Shown here in pieces: positions 1-8,115 of a stretch of 64,000 nucleotides of DNA; the first letter of the stretch is position 1; every line of letters starts with the position of its first letter. The position numbers were made by a program, and so were the translations under genes. Under the pieces are notes generated by a model. It was given only the letters and a program-made list of their open reading frames with translations. It had not been told where the DNA came from and did not search any database. The stretch covers positions 1-64,000 of the forward strand of contig CAWKAV010000001.1 of the NCBI GenBank assembly GCA_963847735.1. The letters are read 5' to 3'. Origin of the DNA: CAWKAV01 sp963847735 (GTDB lineage Bacteria; Desulfobacterota; Desulfuromonadia; Desulfuromonadales; BM103).

Positions 1-141
1 CACTCCAGACACAGTACTGAATGGCTCATAGTGCAATTTGAAATACGACCAGCCCGTGTGTGCAACGATGAGTTGGATCGACGATCAACGCCCTCGTGAA
101 ATGCGATTTCCCTCCATCACAACATCAAGAAAGGGCGGCGA

Positions 142-1157
142 TTGAAGATCATAACATCGAACCCGCAAGCCAGTATCATGGAGAATAGAGAACAGCAGCA
201 GCAGCAGCAGCAGCAGCAGCGTCCCGATGTAGAACTTGTAGATCGGCGCAAGCGCGCTCGTCTTCAATTGATCGAGCCAGTGGCAGAAGACGACGGCAAC
301 GACGACATTCCAAAGGCCTTTCAGTGTCCCATCACCCGAGAAGTCATGTTCGATCCAGTCCTCGATAGTGAAGGCAACACCTACGAGCGAGCTGCTCTGT
401 TGACGTGGTTGTCCGACCACCACACCAGCCCCGTCAGTCGACAGCCCCTGTCCCAGCGCACCATCACTCCCAACAACGCCCTCCGCGAGACAATTCATGA
501 ATTTATGGGAGAAGCCTGGGTGAAAAAGTGCCAGAAGGAGACCCCAAAAGAGAAACTCAAAGATGCAGCCGATGAAAACTCAAAGCTGCGTGCCAAGATT
601 GACAGCTTCCTGCGCCACACCAGTCGCGATATGGGAGGTCTCGAGCTGCAGCTGAACGACGAAGGGTGCTGTGCTTTTCGCTACGACAGCATTACCATTG
701 TGCTTGATGTACCAGCCAATGTGGGTATCTTTTGCCTGTACACCAAGGGGTTGGTACCTTTTGTGCCGAACTGCCAGCGCGACGAGCTCCACAAGCGCGC
801 CCTCGAGCTCAACTTTTTACAAGGAGAAACGCGCGGTGGCTGTCTCGCGATCCGACGCAGCGCCATGCCAAGCAATCCCAAGAATGCTGGTGGGGAAGTC
901 ATGTTCAGTTACACAGACCGTGTGGCTGAAATCTCGGCTCACGACTTTGCCAACATCTTGCTCAACTTTGTCGAGACATCGGTGGCTCTACGTGACAAGC
1001 TCATGTTTGGATTCGAACACCCACGAGCATGGTGGAGCCAGACGAACTGTGGAAAGAGGAAGAAGAGGAGGAAGAGTTGGAACTGGCTTTGGAAGCCTCA
1101 AAGACCGACAACAGCAATGATTCCGGCAACCAACAACCGATGGCGCCCCAGGCGTAA
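142..1157 (+). CDS. U-box protein with CesT-like domain and C-terminal UIM (eukaryotic, one frameshift)
   Basis: Likely E3 ubiquitin ligase of a eukaryote. After a polyglutamine tract (about residues 18-26) comes a U-box near residues 57-125, recognisable from FQCPITREVMFDPVLDSEG and NTYERAALLTWL. Residues about 165-300 (LNDEGCCAFRYD, LDVPANVGIFCLY, ILLNFVETSVALRDKL) match the pattern of CesT/Tir-type chaperone folds; that assignment is by eye. The open frame runs on to 1191 with a Lys/Arg-rich tail, but one base missing between 996 and 1030 would switch to a frame reading MVEPDELWKEEEEEE, then ELALEAS, ending at TAA 1155-1157. That tail fits the ubiquitin-interacting-motif consensus (acidic run, then ALxxS), so it is probably the true C-terminus. 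The start may be 142 or the ATG at 178. No intron is evident. Confidence 0.75.
193..219 (+). repeat. CAG x9 trinucleotide repeat (polyGln)
   Basis: Nine uninterrupted CAG codons inside the U-box gene encode a polyglutamine tract. Such pure trinucleotide runs are typical of eukaryotic coding DNA and unlike the bacterial DNA in the rest of the window. Confidence 0.95.
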
Positions 1158-1191
1158 ACGACGTGCACCATGCAATACTACTGTCGTGTGA

Positions 1192-1740
1192 TGTACGATC
1201 GAGAATCTCTGGCGGAGAAGTTAAAGCTCTCTTGCTACGGGAAAAATATCATAAAGTGAGGTGTACTGCGTGAGCACCAATTACATGTAAAAATAGACGA
1301 TGAGTACATAATCAAAGTATCACAACTCTATTGGCCTTTGAAACTACTGTGTAGACATTCGCTGGGCAAGTACAACCATGGCAGAGTTGCTGCTTCGTTA
1401 TTCAAAAGATCCACTTCAAAAGCACGACTACCCCACGTCGTGACTATTTCACGACCAGATTTAATTGAATGGAGGGTACTTGTAGTCTGCAGTTGATGTT
1501 GACCAGTCTTGCTGACTCTGCTGATTGATCAGAACGCTTTGTGTGTGCGTACCGTTTCCTCTCAGCAGGTTCGACCCACGACGACAAGTAAAGAAATCAT
1601 TGTACATAATATGTAAAATGCAGTCACCTTATACGACTTTCTCCTTTTTTACGTTAGTATAACCTTTATCTGGAACGCATTCCTTGGCGAATCTTGTTTC
1701 GACACACCAACCACACATCGCCACCATGTTTGTTTAATAA
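1192..1740. other. Eukaryotic intergenic stretch, no gene seen
   Basis: About 550 bases separate the 3' ends of two convergent eukaryotic genes. The sequence is relatively AT-rich and has no open frame with recognisable content. It probably holds the two 3' untranslated regions. I see no repeat or RNA gene. Confidence 0.6.
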
Positions 1741-2842
1741 TCACCTTCCACCGAATCCAGCATTAATAGTCATATCGAGTTCTTCTCCCGACACTCGCTT
1801 GTACAGATCCAACATATCCGCCACATCGGTTTCAAAGTGCGACGTCCCGTCAAACGAACTGGCAATGTAGCAAGCATCCTCACTGCCGTCCGCCGCCGGC
1901 GCGTACGTCGTGGAAACCGACGTGAATCGCTTCTTGATGGGACCCAGCACCTGCAAACCGGGTGCCACGTCTTCGTCCGGATTGCCCTTTTCGACAATCG
2001 TGCTGACAATGGCAATGTACACGCCCGCCGCCGACACCTGCAGCGTGTGACCCATGCTGGCGACAAAAATGTCATTGACGCGGCCCACCTGCGGCCCCGG
2101 AATGATGATTTGCACACTTTCCAGAGGCTGTCCCGACGAGAACTCGACCCCCGCAATCGAATGGGTGGTGGTGCCGGGAATGGGGTGGTCGAGGATGCAA
2201 ATGCAGCGCACCACGACGCCCGTTGGCCTTGATTTTTTCCGGAGGAAAGTAGGACGGATCACCAATGATTTTGGGCGCGCGGGCCATTTGATTGCCCTGG
2301 CCTTGACACCGACGGCTTTGCCATTTTCAAAGACAATTTCGTCAATGTCCTGGTTGAGCATAAAGGTGCCTCCGTGAATGGCGCAAATGCGCGAGAAGCC
2401 TTCCGGCAGTCCACCCAGTCCGTAGACGGGGTAAATGTACGGACTGGTGCCGTAGCGACTGAGCGAGTAGCAGTACGTCTGCAGAGCGGCGACGGTGGAA
2501 GCCGCGGGCTTGTCCATGTGCGTTTCGTCGAGCTGCAGGCACATGGCGTGACTAATGAATTGGTGCGTTTCCGGCACGAGACCAAAGTCGGCGTACAGCT
2601 GGCGCATGGTCATGGTGTTGAGATCGCGTCCCTGGTGCGTTGCAGGGTTTTTGGGATCGTACTGATCAATGTAAATCAAAAAGATGCGGAAGCGACGCTT
2701 TTCAAACAGACCCATGAGCGGACTGCTGAGGGCTTCTTTGGGCGTGGCGGGGACTTTCAAGGATCTTGCCGTCCTTGTAGACAAAGGAGCCCGCAATGCT
2801 CTTGAATTCCAAGTAGCGCGTGACTTTGGTGTGCAACAGCAT
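1741..2842 (-). CDS. Rab GDP-dissociation inhibitor, 5'-truncated and frameshifted (eukaryotic)
   Basis: Rab GDI extracts prenylated Rab GTPases from membranes. The signature is clear: LLHTKVTRYLEFK, LMGLFEKRRFR, YCYSLSRYGTSPYIYPVYGL, GGTFMLN, VVRCICILDHPI, YIAIVST and a C-terminal TSHFET region. Three one-base frame breaks are visible, near 2760 (extra base), 2305 (missing base) and 2217 (extra base); the last two compensate. Restoring them gives DGKILKVPATPKEAL and GNQMARAPKIIGDPSYFPPE, both as expected for GDI. The N-terminal ~85 residues, including the dinucleotide-fold start, are absent. Homology stops at an AG just upstream of 2842 (minus strand), which looks like an intron acceptor. 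The first exon must lie beyond the chimeric join or is missing. Confidence 0.88.
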
Positions 2843-3306
2843 CCTTTGGTTTTGAAAATTTAATTATAAATAGGAACTAAACTTTGTTAGTGAAATTTTT
2901 GCGGGAATTGTTTGTTTTGAAACTGTCAGCGAAACCTGATAAAAATTGAGCCTCAAAGGTAACTTGCTAATATTATGAGGTTGCGATGCCAAACAATATT
3001 GAAACAGGATGCCGAAGAAGCCTATGTACTATATCGCGAATTGAGAAGAATGCTATTCTATCACTAAATTAAATGGTAACAATACAGTCGCTTGTCCCTC
3101 ACTTTAAGAATGCCCGACGGCTTAACGGAGCAGGAGGAGCGACTGGGCAAGACCGTAACCATGTTTCCGTTATCGCTGGGAAAAAGCGCATTCGGTGGCC
3201 AATAAAAGTTTACATTGTACTACGCGTGTGAGAATTGACAGGTCGTATTATCTGCGCTTCAAAGCCGTACACTCTCTGATAGTTCAGAGTTCGGTTCAAA
3301 AACGAG
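2843..3306. other. Join region between eukaryotic and bacterial DNA
   Basis: No gene is recognisable here. Rab GDI homology ends at 2842, and unambiguous bacterial sequence (shared with a second copy at 21.8-22.5 kb) starts by about 3331. The left part is AT-rich and could be GDI intron. The exact breakpoint cannot be fixed by eye. Confidence 0.6.
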
Positions 3307-3322
3307 CTGTGTCTTTACACAG
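3307..3322 (+). repeat. Left copy of 16-bp direct repeat flanking element A
   Basis: CTGTGTCTTTACACAG is repeated with one mismatch at 3981-3996, on the other side of element A. Copy B of the element lacks this sequence on both flanks, so it belongs to the insertion site, not the element. It resembles a target-site duplication. Confidence 0.6.
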
Positions 3323-3412
3323 TTCAGACCGTTGACAAACCTCACACTGAGATTGTGTGGGTTTTTTTGTCTGTCTACAGTTTGAGTGTCTCTCTGTTTT
3401 TTCGGTAGGTTT

Positions 3413-3441
3413 AGAGCAACAGATCGTTAATCTGTTGCTCT
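3413..3441 (+). repeat. 29-bp palindrome (element A, first copy)
   Basis: Twelve-base arms AGAGCAACAGAT and ATCTGTTGCTCT enclose CGTTA and are followed by five T. The structure is that of an intrinsic terminator. Sister copies lie at 3909-3937, 21858-21886 and 22414-22442. Confidence 0.85.
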
Positions 3442-3908
3442 TTTTGTAGAACTTTTGACCTCAAAAGCTGAAGCAAAACCGCCGGGGTCGCCCGACAGCA
3501 GCGTCACTTTCTTTGCTGGCACAAAGAAAACGAAGCAAAAGAAAACCTGACGCTGCGCTGGGCATGTTTTGCTCGGTAGCACGGCAACATCAATTCGGAT
3601 TCTGCTGTCGATAACCTGTCTACAGATCCCCCGTAGTTGACGAGGCCCTTGAGGTCCTCTCCCCCAGCAATATTTTGCATCTACGGTGTGTTTTTTCTTT
3701 TCGCTGCAAAAAAGCACTGCAGAGAGGCCCCCCCAATGCATGGGCCGGATCCCCAATACCACCAGCCGTTTAAGACCACGGAAACCAGGCAAAGGAGATG
3801 CCCTCCGCAAGGAGAAGGCATTTTTGCTTACTTTTGTTGCCGGACAAAAGTAAGGCGGCTGGCGGGCCGCGACCCGCCGGTTCTGCCTTTGGTTTTAAAG
3901 AAAGACCA

Positions 3909-3937
3909 AGAGCAACAGATTAACGGTCTGTTGCTCT
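3909..3937 (+). repeat. 29-bp palindrome (element A, second copy)
   Basis: Arms AGAGCAACAGAT and GTCTGTTGCTCT enclose TAACG. This is the same palindrome as at 3413-3441, at the far end of element A and with one arm mismatch. Confidence 0.85.
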
Positions 3938-3980
3938 CTTTCTCAATCAAAGAAACAAAATTATACTTTGTCGGCAACAA

Positions 3981-3996
3981 CTGTGTCTTTACTCAG
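3981..3996 (+). repeat. Right copy of 16-bp direct repeat flanking element A
   Basis: CTGTGTCTTTACTCAG differs at one base from 3307-3322 and directly abuts the homologous end of element A. Confidence 0.6.
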
Positions 3997-4177
3997 GTCC
4001 AACTTTTTGGCGAGTTGGGTCGTGTCACGCTATTTCATGTTCTTGCCAACATAAAAACCATCCAACCTATGGATTAAACTTGACTATTTTAAAAGGCATA
4101 TTGTAGAACGACAGTTGTTATGAAGATATAAATCTGAGGTTCTCATGCCTCCTTTCTTGTCACCCTGGAGACGTATC

Positions 4178-4952
4178 ATGGCTCGTTATATTCTGACTGC
4201 ATTGTTGCTTCTTCTGGTTTCGCCCCGGCCTTCTCTTTCGGTGAAAAGGTCAAACGTCCCAAGGCTCGAGATTTCGGTGCCGTGGTTATCAACAACTACA
4301 GTGCGGCCAAAGGTGAAGCGGCGGTGATCTTCCCTCACTGGGTGCATCGGGCGAAGTACACATGTCGACTTTGCCATGTCGATCTTGGCTTTGCCATGCA
4401 GAGTGGAGGGACCGACATCACAGAGGCTGACAACAACGCCGGCCTGTTCTGTGGCTCCTGTCACAATAACAAGATTGCTTTCGGACCGTTCATCTGATCT
4501 GAAGGATATGGCAAGGTAAGGCAGTGTGAACGATGTCATTCGCAGGGCAAAAAAGTCAAAATGAAAAACGACTTCAACGCGTTCCGCAATGAGATGCCAC
4601 AGGAACGATTTGGCAACGGTATCGACTGGATGGCAGCCGAGGATCAGGGCAAGATTAAGCTCGTGGATTTCCTCGAAGGGTTTCTCTGAAGCGGGTGGAG
4701 TTCAAGAAACCCGAGGACTTCAAGCTCTCTCCTGCCGAGCAGAAGATGCCGCAGATCATCTTCAGCCACGAGCTTCACGCGGTCTGGAATGGCTGCGAAA
4801 CCTGTCATCCCGAGATATTCCCGGTCAAAAAGGACTCGCAACCGTACAGTATGCAGGAGATTTTCGCCGGCCAATATTGTGGGGCCTGCCACGACAAGGT
4901 GGCGTTTCCAAATCTCGATTGCCAGCGCTGTCACGCCACTTCAGTCTATTGA
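4178..4952 (+). CDS. Hexaheme c7-like cytochrome (disrupted frame)
   Basis: Periplasmic or outer-surface electron carrier of the c3/c7-like multiheme type. The ATG at 4178 has GGAG upstream and a hydrophobic signal sequence follows. Six CxxCH sites are seen: CRLCH, CGSCH, CERCH, CETCH, CGACH, CQRCH, with accompanying FPHWVH and FSHELH histidines. The protein is spread over frames. A frame change near 4222 splits the signal peptide from the body, an in-frame TGA occurs near 4495, and another frame change lies near 4680. It has the same architecture as the next gene, 13 bases downstream. Either it is a pseudogene or the sequence is inaccurate; errors in all the neighbours favour the latter. Confidence 0.8.
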
Positions 4953-4964
4953 GGCCGGGAGTTC

Positions 4965-5727
4965 ATGCTCTTCACAAAGAAGGCAATCCTGGTCATCCTG
5001 GCGGTCGTGTGCACCGTGCAGGTGGCTTATGCATATTATAACCTGCCGCGGCTCCCAGCTCCCGACAAGTATGGCGATGTCGTGATGGATCGACTCTCTT
5101 CAGCAAACGGGCAGAAAGCAGTGGTGTTTTCCCATTGGAGCCACCGAGCCCGTTTCAGTTGCCGGATTTGCCACTACGAACTGAATTTCCAATTGAATGC
5201 CGGTCTGACAGATATCAGCGAGAATGAAAATCGCGACGGCGATTTCTGTGGCGCGTGCCATGACGGGACTCGAGCCTTCGGACACACCGAAGAGCATTGT
5301 GCAAAATGCCATACCGGTGCCAATGTCAGCCGTCGCGACAAGTTCAACGCCTTGTCCAGTGTGTTGCCAAAGGGTGCGTATGGCAACAGAATTGACTGGG
5401 TCAAGGCCCAGTGGCAAGGCGCAATCAATCCTTTGTACAGTCTTGTTTAAGTCAAGTGAAAAACCAATGGAGTTCGACAAGCGTTTGGAGTTGCAAGCCG
5501 AGTGGAATTACGTGCCCCCGGCGATTTTCAACCATGCCACGCACATCCCATGGCTCGACTGTTCAAACTGCCATCCTGATATCTTCAACATCCAGAAGAA
5601 AGGCACCGAGCATTTTCTTATGGAATATATCCTGGAGAAGAAGTTCTGCGGGGTTTGCCATTTTTCGGTGGCCTTACCGATCGATGACTGCCATGCCTGC
5701 CATCCGGGTATGTCGCCGAAGAAATGA
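4965..5727 (+). CDS. Hexaheme c7-like cytochrome (one frameshift)
   Basis: Paralogue of the preceding cytochrome. The signal peptide is MLFTKKAILVILAVVCTVQV. Haem sites are CRICH, CGACH, CAKCH, CSNCH, CGVCH and CHACH. Histidines for bis-His ligation sit in FSHWSHRARF and FNHATHIPWLDC. A one-base break near 5445 interrupts the frame after INPLYS; the protein resumes with SSEKPMEFDKRLELQAEWNY. A good GGGAG ribosome site precedes ATG 4965. It probably shares an operon with the genes on either side and works in periplasmic electron transfer. Confidence 0.82.
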
Positions 5728-5737
5728 GGAGGGGTTA

Positions 5738-6066
5738 ATGGGTAACAGAAGAAAGCTGTGGCTGGTGAATCAGGGACTTGGAGTGCTGATAACGGCGTCT
5801 TTTTTTCTGGCCGTGCTTATCTCACCTCTAGCTGCATCGGAAAATCCGGGTCAGAATCTTGTTGAACAGGTCAATCAACTGGTAGAAACGTGTCAGAGTG
5901 CAGAAAAGTTTACAGTTAAGCATCTTCAGGACGCGATCGCCGCTGTGATGCTTTGAGTGGACTTGTCATGGAAAGCGATGAGTTGCAAAAGAAGCTACTC
6001 ATCATCCGCTTAAAAAAGAGTCGCAACCTCTGTCTCTACTTCTTGCAGTTGCAACAGCGTGAATAA
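5738..6066 (+). CDS. Small secreted protein of unknown function (one frameshift)
   Basis: The start has a strong GGAGGGG site 7 bases upstream of ATG 5738. An N-terminal hydrophobic segment (LGVLITASFFLAVLISPLAA) looks like a signal peptide. The first open frame stops at 5956, but near 5940 another frame continues with DALSGLVMESDELQKKLLII to TAA 6064-6066, giving about 105 residues with helical, coiled-coil-like content. No cysteine pair or haem site is present. I do not recognise a family. Its position between cytochrome genes suggests an accessory role in that operon. Confidence 0.55.
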
Positions 6067-6219
6067 GCCTCTTTCTGCGCGTGGGAAAAACAATTTCACT
6101 CTTTTGACGACATAACCCCGGTAAATTTTTTGTTTTATCAATGGCTGTTTCTCATTTATAAGTTGGCAGGGCACACAAAATATGTATGATAATTTCCAGA
6201 GCAACCTTGGAGGAAGTAT

Positions 6220-7011
6220 ATGTCAAGATACCGGTTCTTATCGTTGATTCTGCTTTTAATCGTCTTCCCATCTTCCATTCTGCATGCCGTAAGTATGGGT
6301 GATATGGGGGGCGTTGGGAATGTCGGGGCTATGGTGGACAAACTCTCCATACAGACCAAGACTGTCGGTAAGGTTGTTTTCAGCCATAATTTACACGGCA
6401 CAAAATGTAATACGTGTCACCCGAGTCTTTTCAAAAAGAAGAATAACAGCAACCACGTCACTATGAAAATCATGGAGCGGGGCAAATCGTGCGGTTTTTG
6501 TCACAACGGGCGGAAGGCATTCGGCGTGTCTGCCAACTGCACCACCTGTCATGCTGGCGATATAGCGATCCGGACAAAGACTGTTGGTAAGGTGCTCTTC
6601 AGCCACGACGTCCATATCGACATGTTTGCGTGTAATGAGTGTCATCCAGATACTTTCAAACCGCAGAATAACAGCAACCATACCACCATGAAGGCTATGG
6701 CTGACGGCACCTCGTGCGGCACCTGCCACGACGGCAACACGGCGTTCGGTGTCGGTGGCGATTGTGCCAAGTGCCATGCCGGCGATATTCTCTTCGAAGA
6801 GAAAGATACCGGTAACGTGACTTTCCCGCACACCGCTCACATCGCCATGTTCGGATGTGACGAATGCCATCCCGACCTGTTCAAACCGGAACGCGGAAAG
6901 AACAAGGCGACCATGGAGCAAATGGAGCAAGGCGCATCATGTGGCGCCTGTCATGACGGAAGCGCGGCCTTCGGGGTTGCTGAAGATTGTGAGTCTTGTC
7001 ACGCGATGTGA
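6220..7011 (+). CDS. Nonaheme cytochrome built of three triheme c7-like modules
   Basis: A 263-residue intact secreted cytochrome. The signal peptide covers about residues 1-24. Nine CxxCH sites follow in three repeats of three: CNTCH-CGFCH-CTTCH, CNECH-CGTCH-CAKCH, CDECH-CGACH-CESCH. Each module opens with an FSHxxH or FPHxxH element, then the first CxxCH followed by P and LF or TF, and a GxxAFGV stretch before the third haem. The module matches the c7-type triheme fold, so the protein is a tandem triplication. The start is set by GGAGGAAG just before ATG 6220. A strong terminator follows at 7039-7072. The likely role is periplasmic electron storage or transfer. Confidence 0.9.
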   Translation: MSRYRFLSLILLLIVFPSSILHAVSMGDMGGVGNVGAMVDKLSIQTKTVGKVVFSHNLHGTKCNTCHPSLFKKKNNSNHVTMKIMERGKSCGFCHNGRKAFGVSANCTTCHAGDIAIRTKTVGKVLFSHDVHIDMFACNECHPDTFKPQNNSNHTTMKAMADGTSCGTCHDGNTAFGVGGDCAKCHAGDILFEEKDTGNVTFPHTAHIAMFGCDECHPDLFKPERGKNKATMEQMEQGASCGACHDGSAAFGVAEDCESCHAM

Positions 7012-7038
7012 GATTGAATAAATAGGGCGATGATGTCA

Positions 7039-7072
7039 GGGGCGACTGATCATGAAATCGTCGCCCCTTTTT
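7039..7072 (+). terminator. Intrinsic terminator after the nonaheme cytochrome
   Basis: An eight-base GC-rich stem GGGGCGAC/GTCGCCCC is followed by TTTTT, 28 bases after the stop codon. Confidence 0.9.
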
Positions 7073-7304
7073 CCGCACTTTTCAGGAAATGTGAAAAAGG
7101 CGGGTTGACGCTGATCGAAATGAGCATGCTGTGAGCCGAGGTCAGCGGATCTCTCATGATTTCACAAGGTCATTAGCAGGCTGAAGGTGTTTTTTTGCAA
7201 AAAAACGAATGGAACGGAAAGTATATTCATTTCGTGAATAAGTTATGGCGGGAATAATTTGCTGTTCCTGAATTGATTAAATGGGCGTTATCGAAATGTT
7301 ATCC

Positions 7305-7856
7305 CTAAAACAAGGCAGCATCAGACAATACTGGTGCGCCAGCATCCTTTTCGGAGAGAGAGGGGAGCCCTGACAGAGGCCATTCTATGCCAAGCGTCGG
7401 ATCGTTCCAGATGATGTTGCGCTCGGCGGCCGGCTGATAGTAGTCAGTCGTCTTGTAATGTACCTCGGCAACCTCGCTCAGGACCAGGAAGCCATGCGCG
7501 AAACCCTCCGGTACCCACAACTGTAATTTATTCTCCGCAGACAAATGAAAGCTAGCCCACTTGCCGAAGTTCGGCGAGTCTTTCCTGATATCCACCGCGA
7601 CATCAAAGATGTCACCGACAAGTGCTCGAACCAGCTTGCCCTGTGATGTGGGTGGTAATTGATAGTGCAATCCACGCAGCACACCTTTAGTCGAACGTGA
7701 ATGATTGTCCTGCACGAAGTCGCAGTCGATGCCTGTTGCTTCGAACCAGTCGCGCCGGTTGAAAGACTCGTAGAAGAAGCCCCGTTCGTCTTCGAACACA
7801 CGTGGCTTGATCAGGAGCACTTCAGGCAACTTTGTTTGCAAAACCTCTATGGCCAT
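7305..7856 (-). CDS. rfbC: dTDP-4-dehydrorhamnose 3,5-epimerase
   Basis: RmlC/RfbC isomerises dTDP-4-keto-6-deoxyglucose on the route to dTDP-rhamnose for cell-surface polysaccharide. The 183-residue cupin has the family landmarks FEDERGFFYESFN, FVQDNHSRSTKGVLRGLHYQ (containing the catalytic His), VRALVGDIFDVAVDIRK and PEGFAHGFLVLSE. The start is taken as the ATG at 7856 (MAIEVLQTKLPEV), which gives the normal family length and has AAGGAA about 10 bases upstream. The longer frame beginning at 7934 adds a Ser-rich extension not expected in the family. It stands alone; no rml partner genes are nearby. Confidence 0.93.
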   Translation of the reverse strand: MAIEVLQTKLPEVLLIKPRVFEDERGFFYESFNRRDWFEATGIDCDFVQDNHSRSTKGVLRGLHYQLPPTSQGKLVRALVGDIFDVAVDIRKDSPNFGKWASFHLSAENKLQLWVPEGFAHGFLVLSEVAEVHYKTTDYYQPAAERNIIWNDPTLGIEWPLSGLPSLSEKDAGAPVLSDAALF

Positions 7857-8115
7857 AACAGGATAATTCCTTGAACTCGTTGAATTTTTGCTCGAGGAAC
7901 TCGGAGCAGGTGCTACGATGAGGACCTCTTGCATACCATTTTTGTCGATTCTTGTCTAACTTGAGCAGGTCATAGTGATCGGGACCATGAACCAGGTAAC
8001 CGACTTAATAACTTCTTAACGAGCTTTGAGATAGTCAAATAATTTATTCGTTTTGTCAAATGATGCTAAAAATTGCGTGAAGTACAACTAACCAAAACAG
8101 CGATGAAAAGCGATA

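Larger units (their letters stand above)
3323..3980 (+). mobile_element. Palindrome-bearing non-coding element, copy A
   Basis: This ~660 bp unit is homologous, in inverted orientation, to 21817-22485. Shared blocks in order are: GTTGACAAACCTCAC (3331), TTTTTTCGGTAGGTTT, the first palindrome (3413-3441), a GAGGCCCTT..AGGTCCTCTCCC block (near 3640-3665), AAAGCACTGCAGA (near 3711), CCACGGAAACCA (near 3777), CCCTCCGCAAGGAGA (near 3801), an inverted repeat CTTACTTTTG/CAAAAGTAAG (3827-3854), a GGCGGG/CCCGCC hairpin (3861-3878), the second palindrome (3909-3937) and an ACTTTGTCGGCAAC end. No open frame in it is conserved between copies. It is probably a non-autonomous mobile element or a structured RNA. 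I cannot assign it to a named family. Confidence 0.6.

Noticed and set aside
142..2842. Transfer of eukaryotic genes into the bacterial genome
   Set aside because: Two adjacent eukaryotic genes, one with an intron-like boundary and truncated, with eukaryote-like spacing, are better explained by a chimeric assembly.
3323..3980. Calling the element a HEARO/omega RNA or group II intron relic
   Set aside because: Size and hairpins are compatible but I cannot recall a matching consensus, and no HNH, IscB or reverse-transcriptase gene is near either copy.
3427..4077. Open frames in both directions within and beyond element A (3427-3810 minus, 3637-4077 plus)
   Set aside because: They are not conserved in copy B, contain the palindromes and hairpins, and have no signal, domain or ribosome site. 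They look like chance frames in a non-coding element.
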